Below are positions 1 to 5,134 of a DNA stretch of 5,611 nt, in pieces. Below the pieces are notes generated by a model. That model was not told where the DNA came from and did not search any database. It saw nothing but the letters and a program-made list of their open reading frames with translations. A program made the translations under genes and the position numbers. The stretch comes from Clostridiales bacterium. GTDB lineage: Bacteria; Bacillota; Clostridia; Christensenellales; Christensenellaceae. Position 1 is the stretch's first letter, and every line of letters starts with the position of its first letter. The stretch covers positions 7,708 to 13,318 of the forward strand of contig JAHZHM010000147.1 in NCBI GenBank assembly GCA_019420265.1. The letters run 5' to 3'.

Positions 1-1429
1 CCAAAACCGCCGGGTGCTCCATCAGCGCACTCTCCACCTCAAACGGCCCGATACGGTAGCCCGAGCTCTTGATGACGTCGTCTGCCCGGCCGACATACCA
101 ATAATATCCTTCCTCATCTCTCCAAGCCAAATCGCCTGTGCGGTAGATATCATCGTGCCACGCCTGCTGTGTCAGCTCCGGATCTTTGTAGTATCCCATA
201 AACATGCCGTAGGGCACGCCTTTATCCGTGCGGATGACGATCTCGCCCACTTCTCCGGCGCGCACAGAATTGCCCTCGTCGTCCACGATATCCGCATCAT
301 AGAGTGGGCAGGGCCGCCCCAGCGATCCCTTTCTGCCGTTCATGCAGGTGAAGTTTCCAAGCAGCATGGTCGTCTCGGTCTGGCCGAAGGCCTCTTTGAT
401 ATCGATGCCCGTCGCCGCCTTAAACTGGTCGAACACCTCCGGGTTCAGCGCCTCTCCGGCCGTCGTCGCATAGACCAGATTGGAGAGATCGTATTTTTTC
501 AGATCCTCCTTGATAAAATAGCGGTAGATGGTCGGCGGTGCGCAGAATGTGGTGATCTTGTATTTGCTGATGACCTCCAGCATTTCCGGCGGGACGAACT
601 TGTCGTAATCGTATACGAAAACCGTCGTCTCGGCAAACCACTGCCCATAGAACTTGCCCCACAGGCACTTGCCCCAGCCCGTATCCGAGACAGTCAGGTG
701 AATGCCATCCGGCTGAACATTATGCCAGAATACGGCCGTCGGGATATGTGCCAGCGCATAGGAATAGTTGTGCATAACCATTTTGGGCATGCCGGTTGTG
801 CCCGAGGTGAAGAAGAGCAGCATGGGATCCGAGAGCTTGGTATCCGCTCCGCCCGTCGGCCGCGCCCACTCTGCCGAAGCCTTTTGCATCTCCTCGTCAA
901 AGCTGATCCAGCCGGGCAGCCGCAGATCGCCCACCATGATCTTATGCTCCAGCGTCGGGCTTTCGGCCTGGGCTTCGTCGATAAAGCGCTCGGCGTTGGC
1001 CGTATCTGCGCAGATGATCGCCTTAATCCCCGCCTTATTGTTGCGGTATACGATATCTTTCTTGGTCAGCAAATGCGTCGCCGGGATAGCCACCGCACCG
1101 ATTTTGTGCAGCGCCAGCATGCTAACCCAAAATTCATACCTGCGCTGCAAAATCAGCATGACCATATCGCCCTTTTGAATGCCCAGGCTGGTCAGGAAAT
1201 TCGCGCATTTGTTGGAGAGCACGCGCAAATCCTCAAATGTGAAAGTTCTCTCCGCCCCGGCGACGTTCGTCCAGAGCATTGCCCGCTTGCTTGGCTGCTC
1301 GCTTGCCAAAACATCCATCACATCATAGGCGAAGTTGAAATTCTCCGGCGCATCGATGCGGAAATTTTCCTTGAAATCCTGGTAGTTGTCGTAATGTCCT
1401 CTTGTATATTTTTCAAAAATTCTAGCCAT
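1..1429 (-). CDS. Medium-chain-type acyl-CoA synthetase (AMP-binding, ANL superfamily), 3' end cut by window
   Basis: Adenylate-forming ligase that should convert a carboxylic acid, ATP and CoA into acyl-CoA in the cytoplasm. 476 residues are visible; the family is about 550, so most of the small C-terminal domain, including the region of the A10 lysine, lies beyond the left edge. Seen: P-loop-like TSGTTGMPK at residues 208-216, SDTGW at 248-252, FGQTE at 348-352, YRTGDLAW at 429-436 and GRADDVIKSSGYRIGP from 447. The SDTGW block and the GYRIGPFEVESALMEHPAV ending resemble ACSM/MACS medium-chain and branched-chain acyl-CoA synthetases more than acetyl-CoA synthetase. The ATG at 1429 has AAGGAAGG upstream and follows the XRE-cupin stop by 14 bp, so the two are co-transcribed behind the T-box leader. 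Substrate is unknown: short, branched or aromatic acids are all possible. Family is sure; the MACS subgroup is likely. Confidence 0.93.
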   Translation of the reverse strand, partial: MARIFEKYTRGHYDNYQDFKENFRIDAPENFNFAYDVMDVLASEQPSKRAMLWTNVAGAERTFTFEDLRVLSNKCANFLTSLGIQKGDMVMLILQRRYEFWVSMLALHKIGAVAIPATHLLTKKDIVYRNNKAGIKAIICADTANAERFIDEAQAESPTLEHKIMVGDLRLPGWISFDEEMQKASAEWARPTGGADTKLSDPMLLFFTSGTTGMPKMVMHNYSYALAHIPTAVFWHNVQPDGIHLTVSDTGWGKCLWGKFYGQWFAETTVFVYDYDKFVPPEMLEVISKYKITTFCAPPTIYRYFIKEDLKKYDLSNLVYATTAGEALNPEVFDQFKAATGIDIKEAFGQTETTMLLGNFTCMNGRKGSLGRPCPLYDADIVDDEGNSVRAGEVGEIVIRTDKGVPYGMFMGYYKDPELTQQAWHDDIYRTGDLAWRDEEGYYWYVGRADDVIKSSGYRIGPFEVESALMEHPAVL

Positions 1430-1443
1430 ATTCTTCGCCTTCC

Positions 1444-2001
1444 TTATTTTGCAATGATTGCCAAAAACCTGCAGGGTTTGCCGCCCTCTGCCTGCATCGC
1501 ATGGGGATACTTGGAGTTAAAATAGATCGCGTCGCCCGGGAAAAGCGTCTCGCTCTCCTCGCCGATATAGAGCGTCATGCTGCCCTCTAAAATGTAGTTG
1601 AACTCCTGGCCAATATGGCTTTTCTTATGCGTCGCCGCATTGACATCGCTTGGGTCTACCGTAACCAAGAACGGCTCCATCACTTTATTTTTGAACAGAT
1701 AGGATAGATGCTGATATTTGTATTCCGTGCGGCGCTTCATTTCCAGTCCCTCTCCGGCGCGCACACAGGTGTACATCGAAAGTTTCGCACCCTCGCCCAT
1801 CAGCAAATCTGAAATATCCACGCCGCACTTATCGGCAACCGTATAGAGAAAGCTGAAAGAGAAATCCTTTTCCCCCGTCTCATAGGAGAGGTATTCTTCC
1901 TCGCTCATGCCCACGGCCTCTGCCATCTCCGCGGCGGAAATCTCCAGAATATCCCGCAAATCCCGAATTCGCTGTGCAATCAGTGCAATATTTTCTTTCA
2001 T
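1444..2001 (-). CDS. XRE-family transcriptional regulator with C-terminal cupin sensor domain
   Basis: Predicted DNA-binding regulator of 185 residues. Residues about 8-66 form an XRE helix-turn-helix (QRIRDLRDILEISAAEMAEA, then YLSYETGEKDFSFSFLYTVA), and about 118-183 form a small cupin beta-barrel. Cupin motif 1 is seen as H125, H129, E133 and G140, and motif 2 as PGD at 155-157 with H167. In this family the cupin is thought to bind a small ligand or metal that alters DNA binding. The ATG at 2001 is chosen because GGAAGGAG lies about 8 bases before it; the in-frame ATG at 2112 would run translation through the T-box terminator hairpin. It is the first gene after the T-box leader and sits 14 bp before the acyl-CoA synthetase, so it may autoregulate the pair in response to an acid or acyl-CoA. 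That ligand is inference. Confidence 0.92.
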   Translation of the reverse strand: MKENIALIAQRIRDLRDILEISAAEMAEAVGMSEEEYLSYETGEKDFSFSFLYTVADKCGVDISDLLMGEGAKLSMYTCVRAGEGLEMKRRTEYKYQHLSYLFKNKVMEPFLVTVDPSDVNAATHKKSHIGQEFNYILEGSMTLYIGEESETLFPGDAIYFNSKYPHAMQAEGGKPCRFLAIIAK

Positions 2002-2049
2002 GCTCGTTTCTCCTTCCATATTCTGCGCCTTTGCGCGCTGCTTTCCAAT

Positions 2050-2078
2050 AAAAAACGTCCCCTGCAATGCAAGGGACG
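2050..2078 (-). terminator. T-box intrinsic terminator
   Basis: On the minus strand CGTCCC (2078-2073) pairs with GGGACG (2061-2056), followed by a six-U run (2055-2050). The CGTCCC arm is also needed by the T-box antiterminator, so the two structures exclude each other, as in classical T-box attenuation. Confidence 0.9.
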
Positions 2079-2296
2079 AAAACTTTCGCGGTACCACCCA
2101 ATTTGACGCCACACGGCGCCCACCTCATTTAGCTCTATCAAGCCTATGCCAATAACGAGGCAACCCGGAGACCCTTACTTCTCTTTCAGGGCTCAGCTCC
2201 AAAGGGATTGATCTGCTCTTATCGCAACCGTTTTCCACCAACCAACGGCTCTCTATCTGCTCCTAGAGCGACCTTCTTCTTCAACGCTTTTCTTTT
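2050..2296 (-). promoter_or_regulatory. T-box leader upstream of the XRE-cupin/acyl-CoA synthetase operon
   Basis: A tRNA-sensing leader of about 247 nt, read on the minus strand. Seen: the T-box core TGGGTGGTACCGCG at 2100-2087. Stem I has a base helix pairing 2288-2279 with 2204-2195, an upper helix GCTCT/AGAGC (2269-2265 with 2219-2215), an AGAGAG bulge, and a CCGTT/AACGG distal hairpin (2248-2244 with 2232-2228) carrying TTGGTGG. A region with stem II-like pairing follows, including GGCGCC/GGCGTC at about 2120-2105. The core pairs with downstream TTTTCGTCCC to form the antiterminator, which competes with the terminator. The specifier lies in AGATCAAT at 2214-2207: ATC (Ile), TCA (Ser) and CAA (Gln) are all possible. 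UGGU predicts discriminator base A, which favours Ile over Ser. Existence of the T-box is near certain; its amino acid is not. Confidence 0.93.
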
Positions 2297-2302
2297 TTTG
2301 CT

Positions 2303-2331
2303 ATCATAGCATAGGGAAATTTCTTTGTCAA
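2303..2331 (-). promoter_or_regulatory. Sigma-A promoter of the T-box operon
   Basis: TTGACA (2331-2326), an exact 17-bp spacer, then TATGAT (2308-2303). Transcription should start near 2296, just before stem I. The TGA stop codon of the upstream lipoprotein gene lies within the -35 hexamer. Confidence 0.9.
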
Positions 2332-2813
2332 CCCAAATTTATTTTTTCGCTCTGAACGAGAAAGATATTGCTCTTGTCGTTCCAGATGACATGCTCGCCG
2401 TCAATATTCTGGAAGTAGTTCCCGTAAAGATCCGTCACTTCGCTGGGCTGAGAGCCAACTTGTGGCGAGCACTGCACCGTCGCATAGACGATGCCCTTCC
2501 ATTCAGGATCGATGGCAAACTCTGCATAGATGTTTTCTCCGCTGACGGAATACTCCTTGGAAGCCAGCTCTTTTCCTTCGTAGCTATCCACGGAGAATTT
2601 GACGATTGCGCCGTTTTGCAGGTTGCTGGAAAAATTGATGCGCAGCGTATCCTCTGTCATTTCCGTCGTGCAGCTGCCCTCTAGCTTCACTTTCTCCACG
2701 CCCTCTTTTGGCTCGAGCCTCTTCAGCCCGGCGCTGCCGCCGCAGGATGCCAGCATCATCGCTGCCAGGGCAACCATCAGGCAAAGCGCTAAAATTCTCG
2801 TTTTCTTTTTCAT
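2328..2813 (-). CDS. Small lipoprotein of unknown function
   Basis: A 161-residue secreted lipoprotein whose function I do not recognise. The N-terminus has a lysine/arginine cluster (MKKKTR), a hydrophobic stretch and the lipobox LASC with the lipidated cysteine at residue 24, followed by GGS; signal peptidase II processing and membrane anchoring are therefore expected. The mature part is about 138 residues, with beta-like alternation, and resembles no family I can name; it may form a small beta-sandwich. The ATG at 2813 is preferred because AAGGGG lies 6 bases upstream. An in-frame ATG at 2834 directly abuts the previous stop (TAAATG) but has no Shine-Dalgarno sequence. It follows the broken LCP gene with a 21-bp gap and no terminator, so the two probably form one operon and the lipoprotein may act at the cell wall; that is inference from position only. 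Confidence 0.82.
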   Translation of the reverse strand: MKKKTRILALCLMVALAAMMLASCGGSAGLKRLEPKEGVEKVKLEGSCTTEMTEDTLRINFSSNLQNGAIVKFSVDSYEGKELASKEYSVSGENIYAEFAIDPEWKGIVYATVQCSPQVGSQPSEVTDLYGNYFQNIDGEHVIWNDKSNIFLVQSEKINLG

Positions 2814-2834
2814 TCTCTTCCCCTTATTTTTCAT

Positions 2835-3073
2835 TTAGTTCGCTTGCTTGGGATTGTAGAAGTGCTCCAAAACAAAATCATAGAGCTCGTCTTCATGGAT
2901 CAGTTCATAATAATGGCCATCGTCGCTCGTGGTGGAAGGGACGCGCCACTGCGTGATCTTATCCGTCGTAAACCCAGTATCGGCGAATTGCGCAAAGGCC
3001 AGAATTTCTTCCAGCGTCATATCCGTCTTGATGAACTGGATGAGCTTATCATAGAGCTTGGTTGCAGATTTTT
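2835..3073 (-). pseudogene. C-terminal part of the LCP protein, displaced by a frameshift
   Basis: This stretch continues the LCP protein in the next frame. Reading through from the A5 run (3073-3069) it gives SATKLYDKLIQFIKTDMTLE followed by a tail ending VLEHFYNPKQAN and a TAA stop at 2837-2835. The 'KTDMTLEEI' element and the closing 'S..DDGHYYE...DELYDFVLEHF' segment match what normally ends LCP domains, so this is not an independent gene. The only internal ATG (3020) has no evident ribosome binding site and would yield 61 residues. Restoring one base (A5 to A6) in the run would fuse it to the upstream part and give a protein of about 345 residues, a usual LCP length. Either a real mutation or a sequence error is possible. 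Confidence 0.8.
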
Positions 3074-3871
3074 GATAAAGGAGATAATGAAGGTCTGCTG
3101 ACGCGCGCCGCGGCCCTGGTCGTTGCCGCCGCTCTTGCGGTTCTTCAGATACTCTTCAACATTGGCGCTGGTGATGGTAACTTCCTCGCCCTTTTTGCCG
3201 ACGGTGCTGAGGTCTCTATCCAGCACAACCGGAACACCCCCAATACTGTCTGCCAGCGGGCCCATGCCGTCCATATCCATGCACATGTAGTAGTCGATGG
3301 GAATATCGAATGCGCCATCGCAGGAAATGAGCTCTTTGACGCAATCTACCGTATTCTTATACCCAAAGGCGTTGGGGCCGCCGCCCTGGCTGAATGCTTC
3401 GTTGATTTTTCTTGTAGTCGTCCCCGTAACTTCGCCGGTTTTGGTATCCAGCTTATTCATCTTGACTTTGCTGTCTCTTGGGATAGACATCATCGTCATC
3501 GTCCCGTCTTCATAGTTGACCGAGCAGAGAATGAGCACATCCGTCCGCCAGCCCATGTTCTTCTTTTCCCGCTCCTTATCCGAATCCAGGCCCATGATGA
3601 GCAGGTTGACGATCTTATCCTCCATGACATGTTCCTGATTATTTTTATCCACAACAGTTACGCCTGTAACCGAGGGCTTCTTGAGCGTGCTGAACGGATC
3701 GGCCTGGATGCTCTTGTATTTGTTGTAAGCCCAGATCAGCGTTCCGCCGCAGACGCACACCATCACGCCAAGAAGGATGGCCAGCCCACGAATCCAGCCG
3801 TGGTATTTGCTTTTTTTCTTTTTTGCCGTATTTCTCCGTATATTATTATGATTTGGTTGTCTTTGAGCCAT
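3017..3871 (-). CDS. LytR-CpsA-Psr (LCP) family cell-wall polymer transferase, frameshifted near the 3' end
   Basis: LCP proteins transfer undecaprenyl-linked anionic glycopolymers such as teichoic acids to peptidoglycan at the outer face of the membrane. Seen: a short basic cytoplasmic tail (residues 1-28, with KKKK), one membrane helix (about 28-49), then the LCP domain. Its motifs are LLIMGLDSD (90-98), WRTDVLIL (108-115), SIPRD (129-133), RKINEAF (154-160), PIDYY (191-195), IGGVPV (210-215) and a C-terminal arginine/aspartate motif NDQGRGARQQ (250-259). The expected catalytic arginines and acidic residues are present. After about residue 267 the frame turns into a serine-rich nonsense tail and stops at 3017. 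The ATG at 3871 is chosen because GGAGGT lies just upstream and the promoter at 3909-3937 would sit inside any longer reading frame. The true C-terminus lies in the next frame. Confidence 0.88.
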   Translation of the reverse strand: MAQRQPNHNNIRRNTAKKKKSKYHGWIRGLAILLGVMVCVCGGTLIWAYNKYKSIQADPFSTLKKPSVTGVTVVDKNNQEHVMEDKIVNLLIMGLDSDKEREKKNMGWRTDVLILCSVNYEDGTMTMMSIPRDSKVKMNKLDTKTGEVTGTTTRKINEAFSQGGGPNAFGYKNTVDCVKELISCDGAFDIPIDYYMCMDMDGMGPLADSIGGVPVVLDRDLSTVGKKGEEVTITSANVEEYLKNRKSGGNDQGRGARQQTFIISFIKNLQPSSMISSSSSSRRI

Positions 3872-3908
3872 ATTGACCTCCGCATTTGCCTCGAAATCTA
3901 ACTCTGCA

Positions 3909-3937
3909 ATTATATCATCCAAAGCCAGCCTTTTCAA
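3909..3937 (-). promoter_or_regulatory. Sigma-A promoter of the LCP gene
   Basis: TTGAAA (3937-3932), a 17-bp spacer, then a perfect TATAAT (3914-3909). Start of transcription near 3902 leaves a 5' leader of about 30 nt containing the GGAGGT ribosome binding site. This placement rules out the longer in-frame start at 3964. Confidence 0.85.
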
Positions 3938-4013
3938 TACAACTTTCCCGCCAAGACGCAACAAAATTGTTAAATTCCGCGCTGCCCGGCTATGCAGGCG
4001 CCTGTTTTTCCGC

Positions 4014-4019
4014 TATAAT
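4014..4019 (+). promoter_or_regulatory. Probable -10 box of the VOC-family gene
   Basis: A perfect TATAAT lies 28 bases before the ATG at 4048, in the divergent 176-bp gap. No good -35 hexamer is seen 16-18 bp upstream (the 17-bp position reads TATGCA). A 10-bp palindrome CAGGCGCCTG at 3995-4004 fills the spacer, so an activator or repressor may act here. AAGGAG at 4035-4040 is the ribosome binding site, 7 bases from the ATG. Confidence 0.55.
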
Positions 4020-4047
4020 TACCATAAATTAGAAAAGGAGAAAGAGT

Positions 4048-4437
4048 ATGTATCAACCTATTATAGGGCTTAGCCATATCGGCCTGCATGTCCGCGATTT
4101 AGAGCGCTCAAAAAAATTCTATATGGAGGTTTTGGGCTTTGCCAACACCTGCACTGCGCCTCTCGAAAACGGAACTGTGCTCTGTTTTCTTCGAAACGGC
4201 GACTGCGAAATTGAGCTGATCGCAAAACCAAACTATCAGCCAAGGCAGGACGGCCATTTTGAGCATTTGTGCCTGAAAACCACAGATCTGGATGCGGCTA
4301 TCGCGCATCTTTGCGCGCAGGGCGTTCAAATGGAAGGCCCTTCCCGCAGCATTCCAAATGTCTATCACGGCGTTCGCCTGGCCTTTTTCCGCGGCCCGGA
4401 CGGCGAGCTTTTGGAGCTAAACGAATTTGCTGATTGA
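4048..4437 (+). CDS. VOC-superfamily metalloenzyme (glyoxalase/lactoylglutathione lyase-like)
   Basis: A 129-residue single-domain protein with the paired beta-alpha-beta-beta-beta repeats of the vicinal oxygen chelate fold. Seen: SHIGLHVRDLERSKKFYMEV at 9-28, EIELI at 54-58, FEHLCLKTTDLDAAIAHL at 71-88 and the family signature GPDGELLELNE at 116-126. The four expected metal ligands can be placed as H10, E56, H73 and E123, the spacing of glyoxalase I-type enzymes, so it is probably metal-binding and active. The reaction could be methylglyoxal detoxification or another isomerase/lyase step; the sequence does not decide, and clostridia often lack glutathione. It has AAGGAG 7 bases before the ATG, stands alone on the plus strand, and ends just before a strong terminator. 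It is divergent from the LCP gene. Confidence 0.9.
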   Translation: MYQPIIGLSHIGLHVRDLERSKKFYMEVLGFANTCTAPLENGTVLCFLRNGDCEIELIAKPNYQPRQDGHFEHLCLKTTDLDAAIAHLCAQGVQMEGPSRSIPNVYHGVRLAFFRGPDGELLELNEFAD

Positions 4438-4443
4438 TTGCAC

Positions 4444-4477
4444 AAAAAAAGAGCGGCAGATGCCGCTCCTTTTTTTA
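4444..4477. terminator. Bidirectional intrinsic terminator
   Basis: GAGCGGC and GCCGCTC (4451-4457 and 4462-4468) form a 7-bp hairpin with loop AGAT. It has A7 on the left (4444-4450) and a T-run on the right (4471-4477), so it can end transcription of the VOC gene on the plus strand and of the convergent Gly/Cys-rich gene on the minus strand. Confidence 0.92.
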
Positions 4478-4528
4478 TTGCGCAAAAGCGTCTATGTCAT
4501 CGTTTGTTTCTTGGCGAACCCTTCTCAA

Positions 4529-4744
4529 TTAGCAGCCGCAACCGCAGTTATTGTCCTGGCAACCGCAGCCATTGTTGCTTCTATTGCCGCAGCAGCACAG
4601 AAGCAGAATGATAATCCAGCAGCAGTCCATGCCGCCGCCAAAGCCGTTCTCGCCGCAACCACCGCAGCACAGAAGCAGAAGGATGATAATCCAGCAGCTA
4701 TTGCCACCGAAACCGCCACAACCATTGTTACAACCACAACCCAT
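4529..4744 (-). CDS. Gly/Cys-rich micro-protein with two hydrophobic repeats (clostridial chorion-like high-cysteine type)
   Basis: A 71-residue protein with 17 cysteines and 19 glycines. It is built as Cys/Gly head (MGCGCNNGCGGFGGNS), hydrophobic block CWIIILLLLCC (17-27), Gly linker, a second copy CCWIIILLLCCC, and a Cys/Asn/Gly tail ending CGCGC. It resembles short proteins that databases label 'chorion class high-cysteine', found in clostridia; their role is not established. The two hydrophobic blocks are short for membrane spans (7-8 residues without the cysteines), so membrane insertion, a self-assembling coat layer or metal binding are all conceivable. AGGAGG lies 9 bases before the ATG at 4744, good evidence of real translation. 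Upstream on the minus strand, TATACAGT near 4790-4797 resembles a sporulation sigma-E -10 element, but no convincing -35 is seen. It stands alone between the terminator and the divergent glycine T-box. Confidence 0.82.
   Translation of the reverse strand: MGCGCNNGCGGFGGNSCWIIILLLLCCGGCGENGFGGGMDCCWIIILLLCCCGNRSNNGCGCQDNNCGCGC
4592..4698. repeat. Internal direct repeat within the Gly/Cys-rich gene
   Basis: GCAGCACAGAAGCAGAA followed by TGATAATCCAGCAGC occurs at 4592-4623 and again at 4664-4698, where three extra bases (GGA) separate the halves. The copies encode the two CWIIILLL(L)CC blocks; the 3-bp difference is one leucine codon. The near-identity in DNA suggests recent duplication or conversion. 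Confidence 0.85.
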
Positions 4745-4867
4745 AGTAAAGTTCCTCCTAATCGGAATAATTTTGAGCTTTCAAAGCTTACTGTATAGTA
4801 CGTTGGAAGCAGAAAATTGTGCCGACTTTTTCTGAAAATTTCTCTGTTTTTTCCCGCCCGGCAAATA

Positions 4868-4896
4868 TTGACTTTTCCCCTGCCTTTCTATATGAT
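4868..4896 (+). promoter_or_regulatory. Sigma-A promoter of the glycine T-box/glyS unit
   Basis: TTGACT (4868-4873), a 17-bp spacer and TATGAT (4891-4896). Predicted start is near 4903, at the beginning of the leader. The -10 hexamer and spacer length match those of the other T-box promoter in this window. Confidence 0.88.
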
Positions 4897-4902
4897 AGAA
4901 AG

Positions 4903-5094
4903 AAAAGAGAATATCGCAGGTTGGGCGTAACGGCAGAGAAGGCTAGAACAAAGAGACGCGGTGGATGGTGCAAACCGCGCTGGCGCGCTGCTATCGGCAG
5001 CCCATGGAAACCTTTTTTGAAAGTGGGCTTTTGGCCAAATAGGGTGGAACCACGGAAGAGATTCTTTCGTCCCTATGCGGCTGGAAGTTTTTTT
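4903..5094 (+). promoter_or_regulatory. Glycine-specific T-box leader of glyS
   Basis: A compact leader that reads tRNA-Gly. Stem I: base helix GGTTGGGC (4919-4926) pairs with GCCC (5000-5003) and AACC (5009-5012), leaving ATGGA as an asymmetric bulge. A GCAG/CTGC helix lies above, then an AGAGA bulge (4952-4956) and a CGCGG/CCGCG distal hairpin with GGATGGTG. The specifier GGC (4996-4998) followed by A lies in the loop TATCGGCA. Only about 28 nt separate stem I from the T-box core AGGGTGGAACCACG (5041-5054), so stem II and the IIA/B pseudoknot are absent, as is known for glycine T-boxes. UGGA pairs with discriminator U, the base of bacterial tRNA-Gly. The antiterminator pairs AGGG and ACGGAAGA with TCTTTCGTCCCT. 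Confidence 0.95.
5064..5094 (+). terminator. Attenuator terminator of the glycine T-box
   Basis: CTTTCG (5064-5069) pairs with TGGAAG (5082-5087) with two G-U pairs, and CC/GG may add pairs inside; T7 follows (5088-5094). It lacks the usual CGTCCC/GGGACG symmetry and looks weak, while the competing antiterminator helix is long. Confidence 0.7.
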
Positions 5095-5134
5095 ATTTTA
5101 TGCGCACATCAATACGAATTTTAGGAGGTTTGGT

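Noticed and set aside
14..1525. 503-codon open frame on the plus strand
   Set aside because: It is antisense to the acyl-CoA synthetase, whose motifs and ribosome binding site are clear; the plus-strand product has no recognisable domain and no ribosome binding site at its start.
2002..2112. Longer N-terminus for the XRE-cupin protein from the ATG at 2112
   Set aside because: It would translate the T-box core and terminator; the ATG at 2001 has the good ribosome binding site and starts right before the HTH.
3062..3901. 279-codon open frame on the plus strand
   Set aside because: Antisense to the LCP gene with its full motif set and promoter; the product looks like a codon-bias shadow.
3872..3964. 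Longer N-terminus for the LCP protein from 3964
   Set aside because: The promoter at 3909-3937 lies inside this extension and GGAGGT precedes the ATG at 3871.
4592..4698. Possible CRISPR-like or mobile repeat
   Set aside because: Only two copies, both in frame and explained by the duplicated hydrophobic block of the Gly/Cys-rich protein.
4427..4835. Plus-strand Ala/Thr- and Gln/Pro-rich open frames
   Set aside because: They are mirror images of the Gly/Cys-rich gene, start in or near the terminator, and lack ribosome binding sites.
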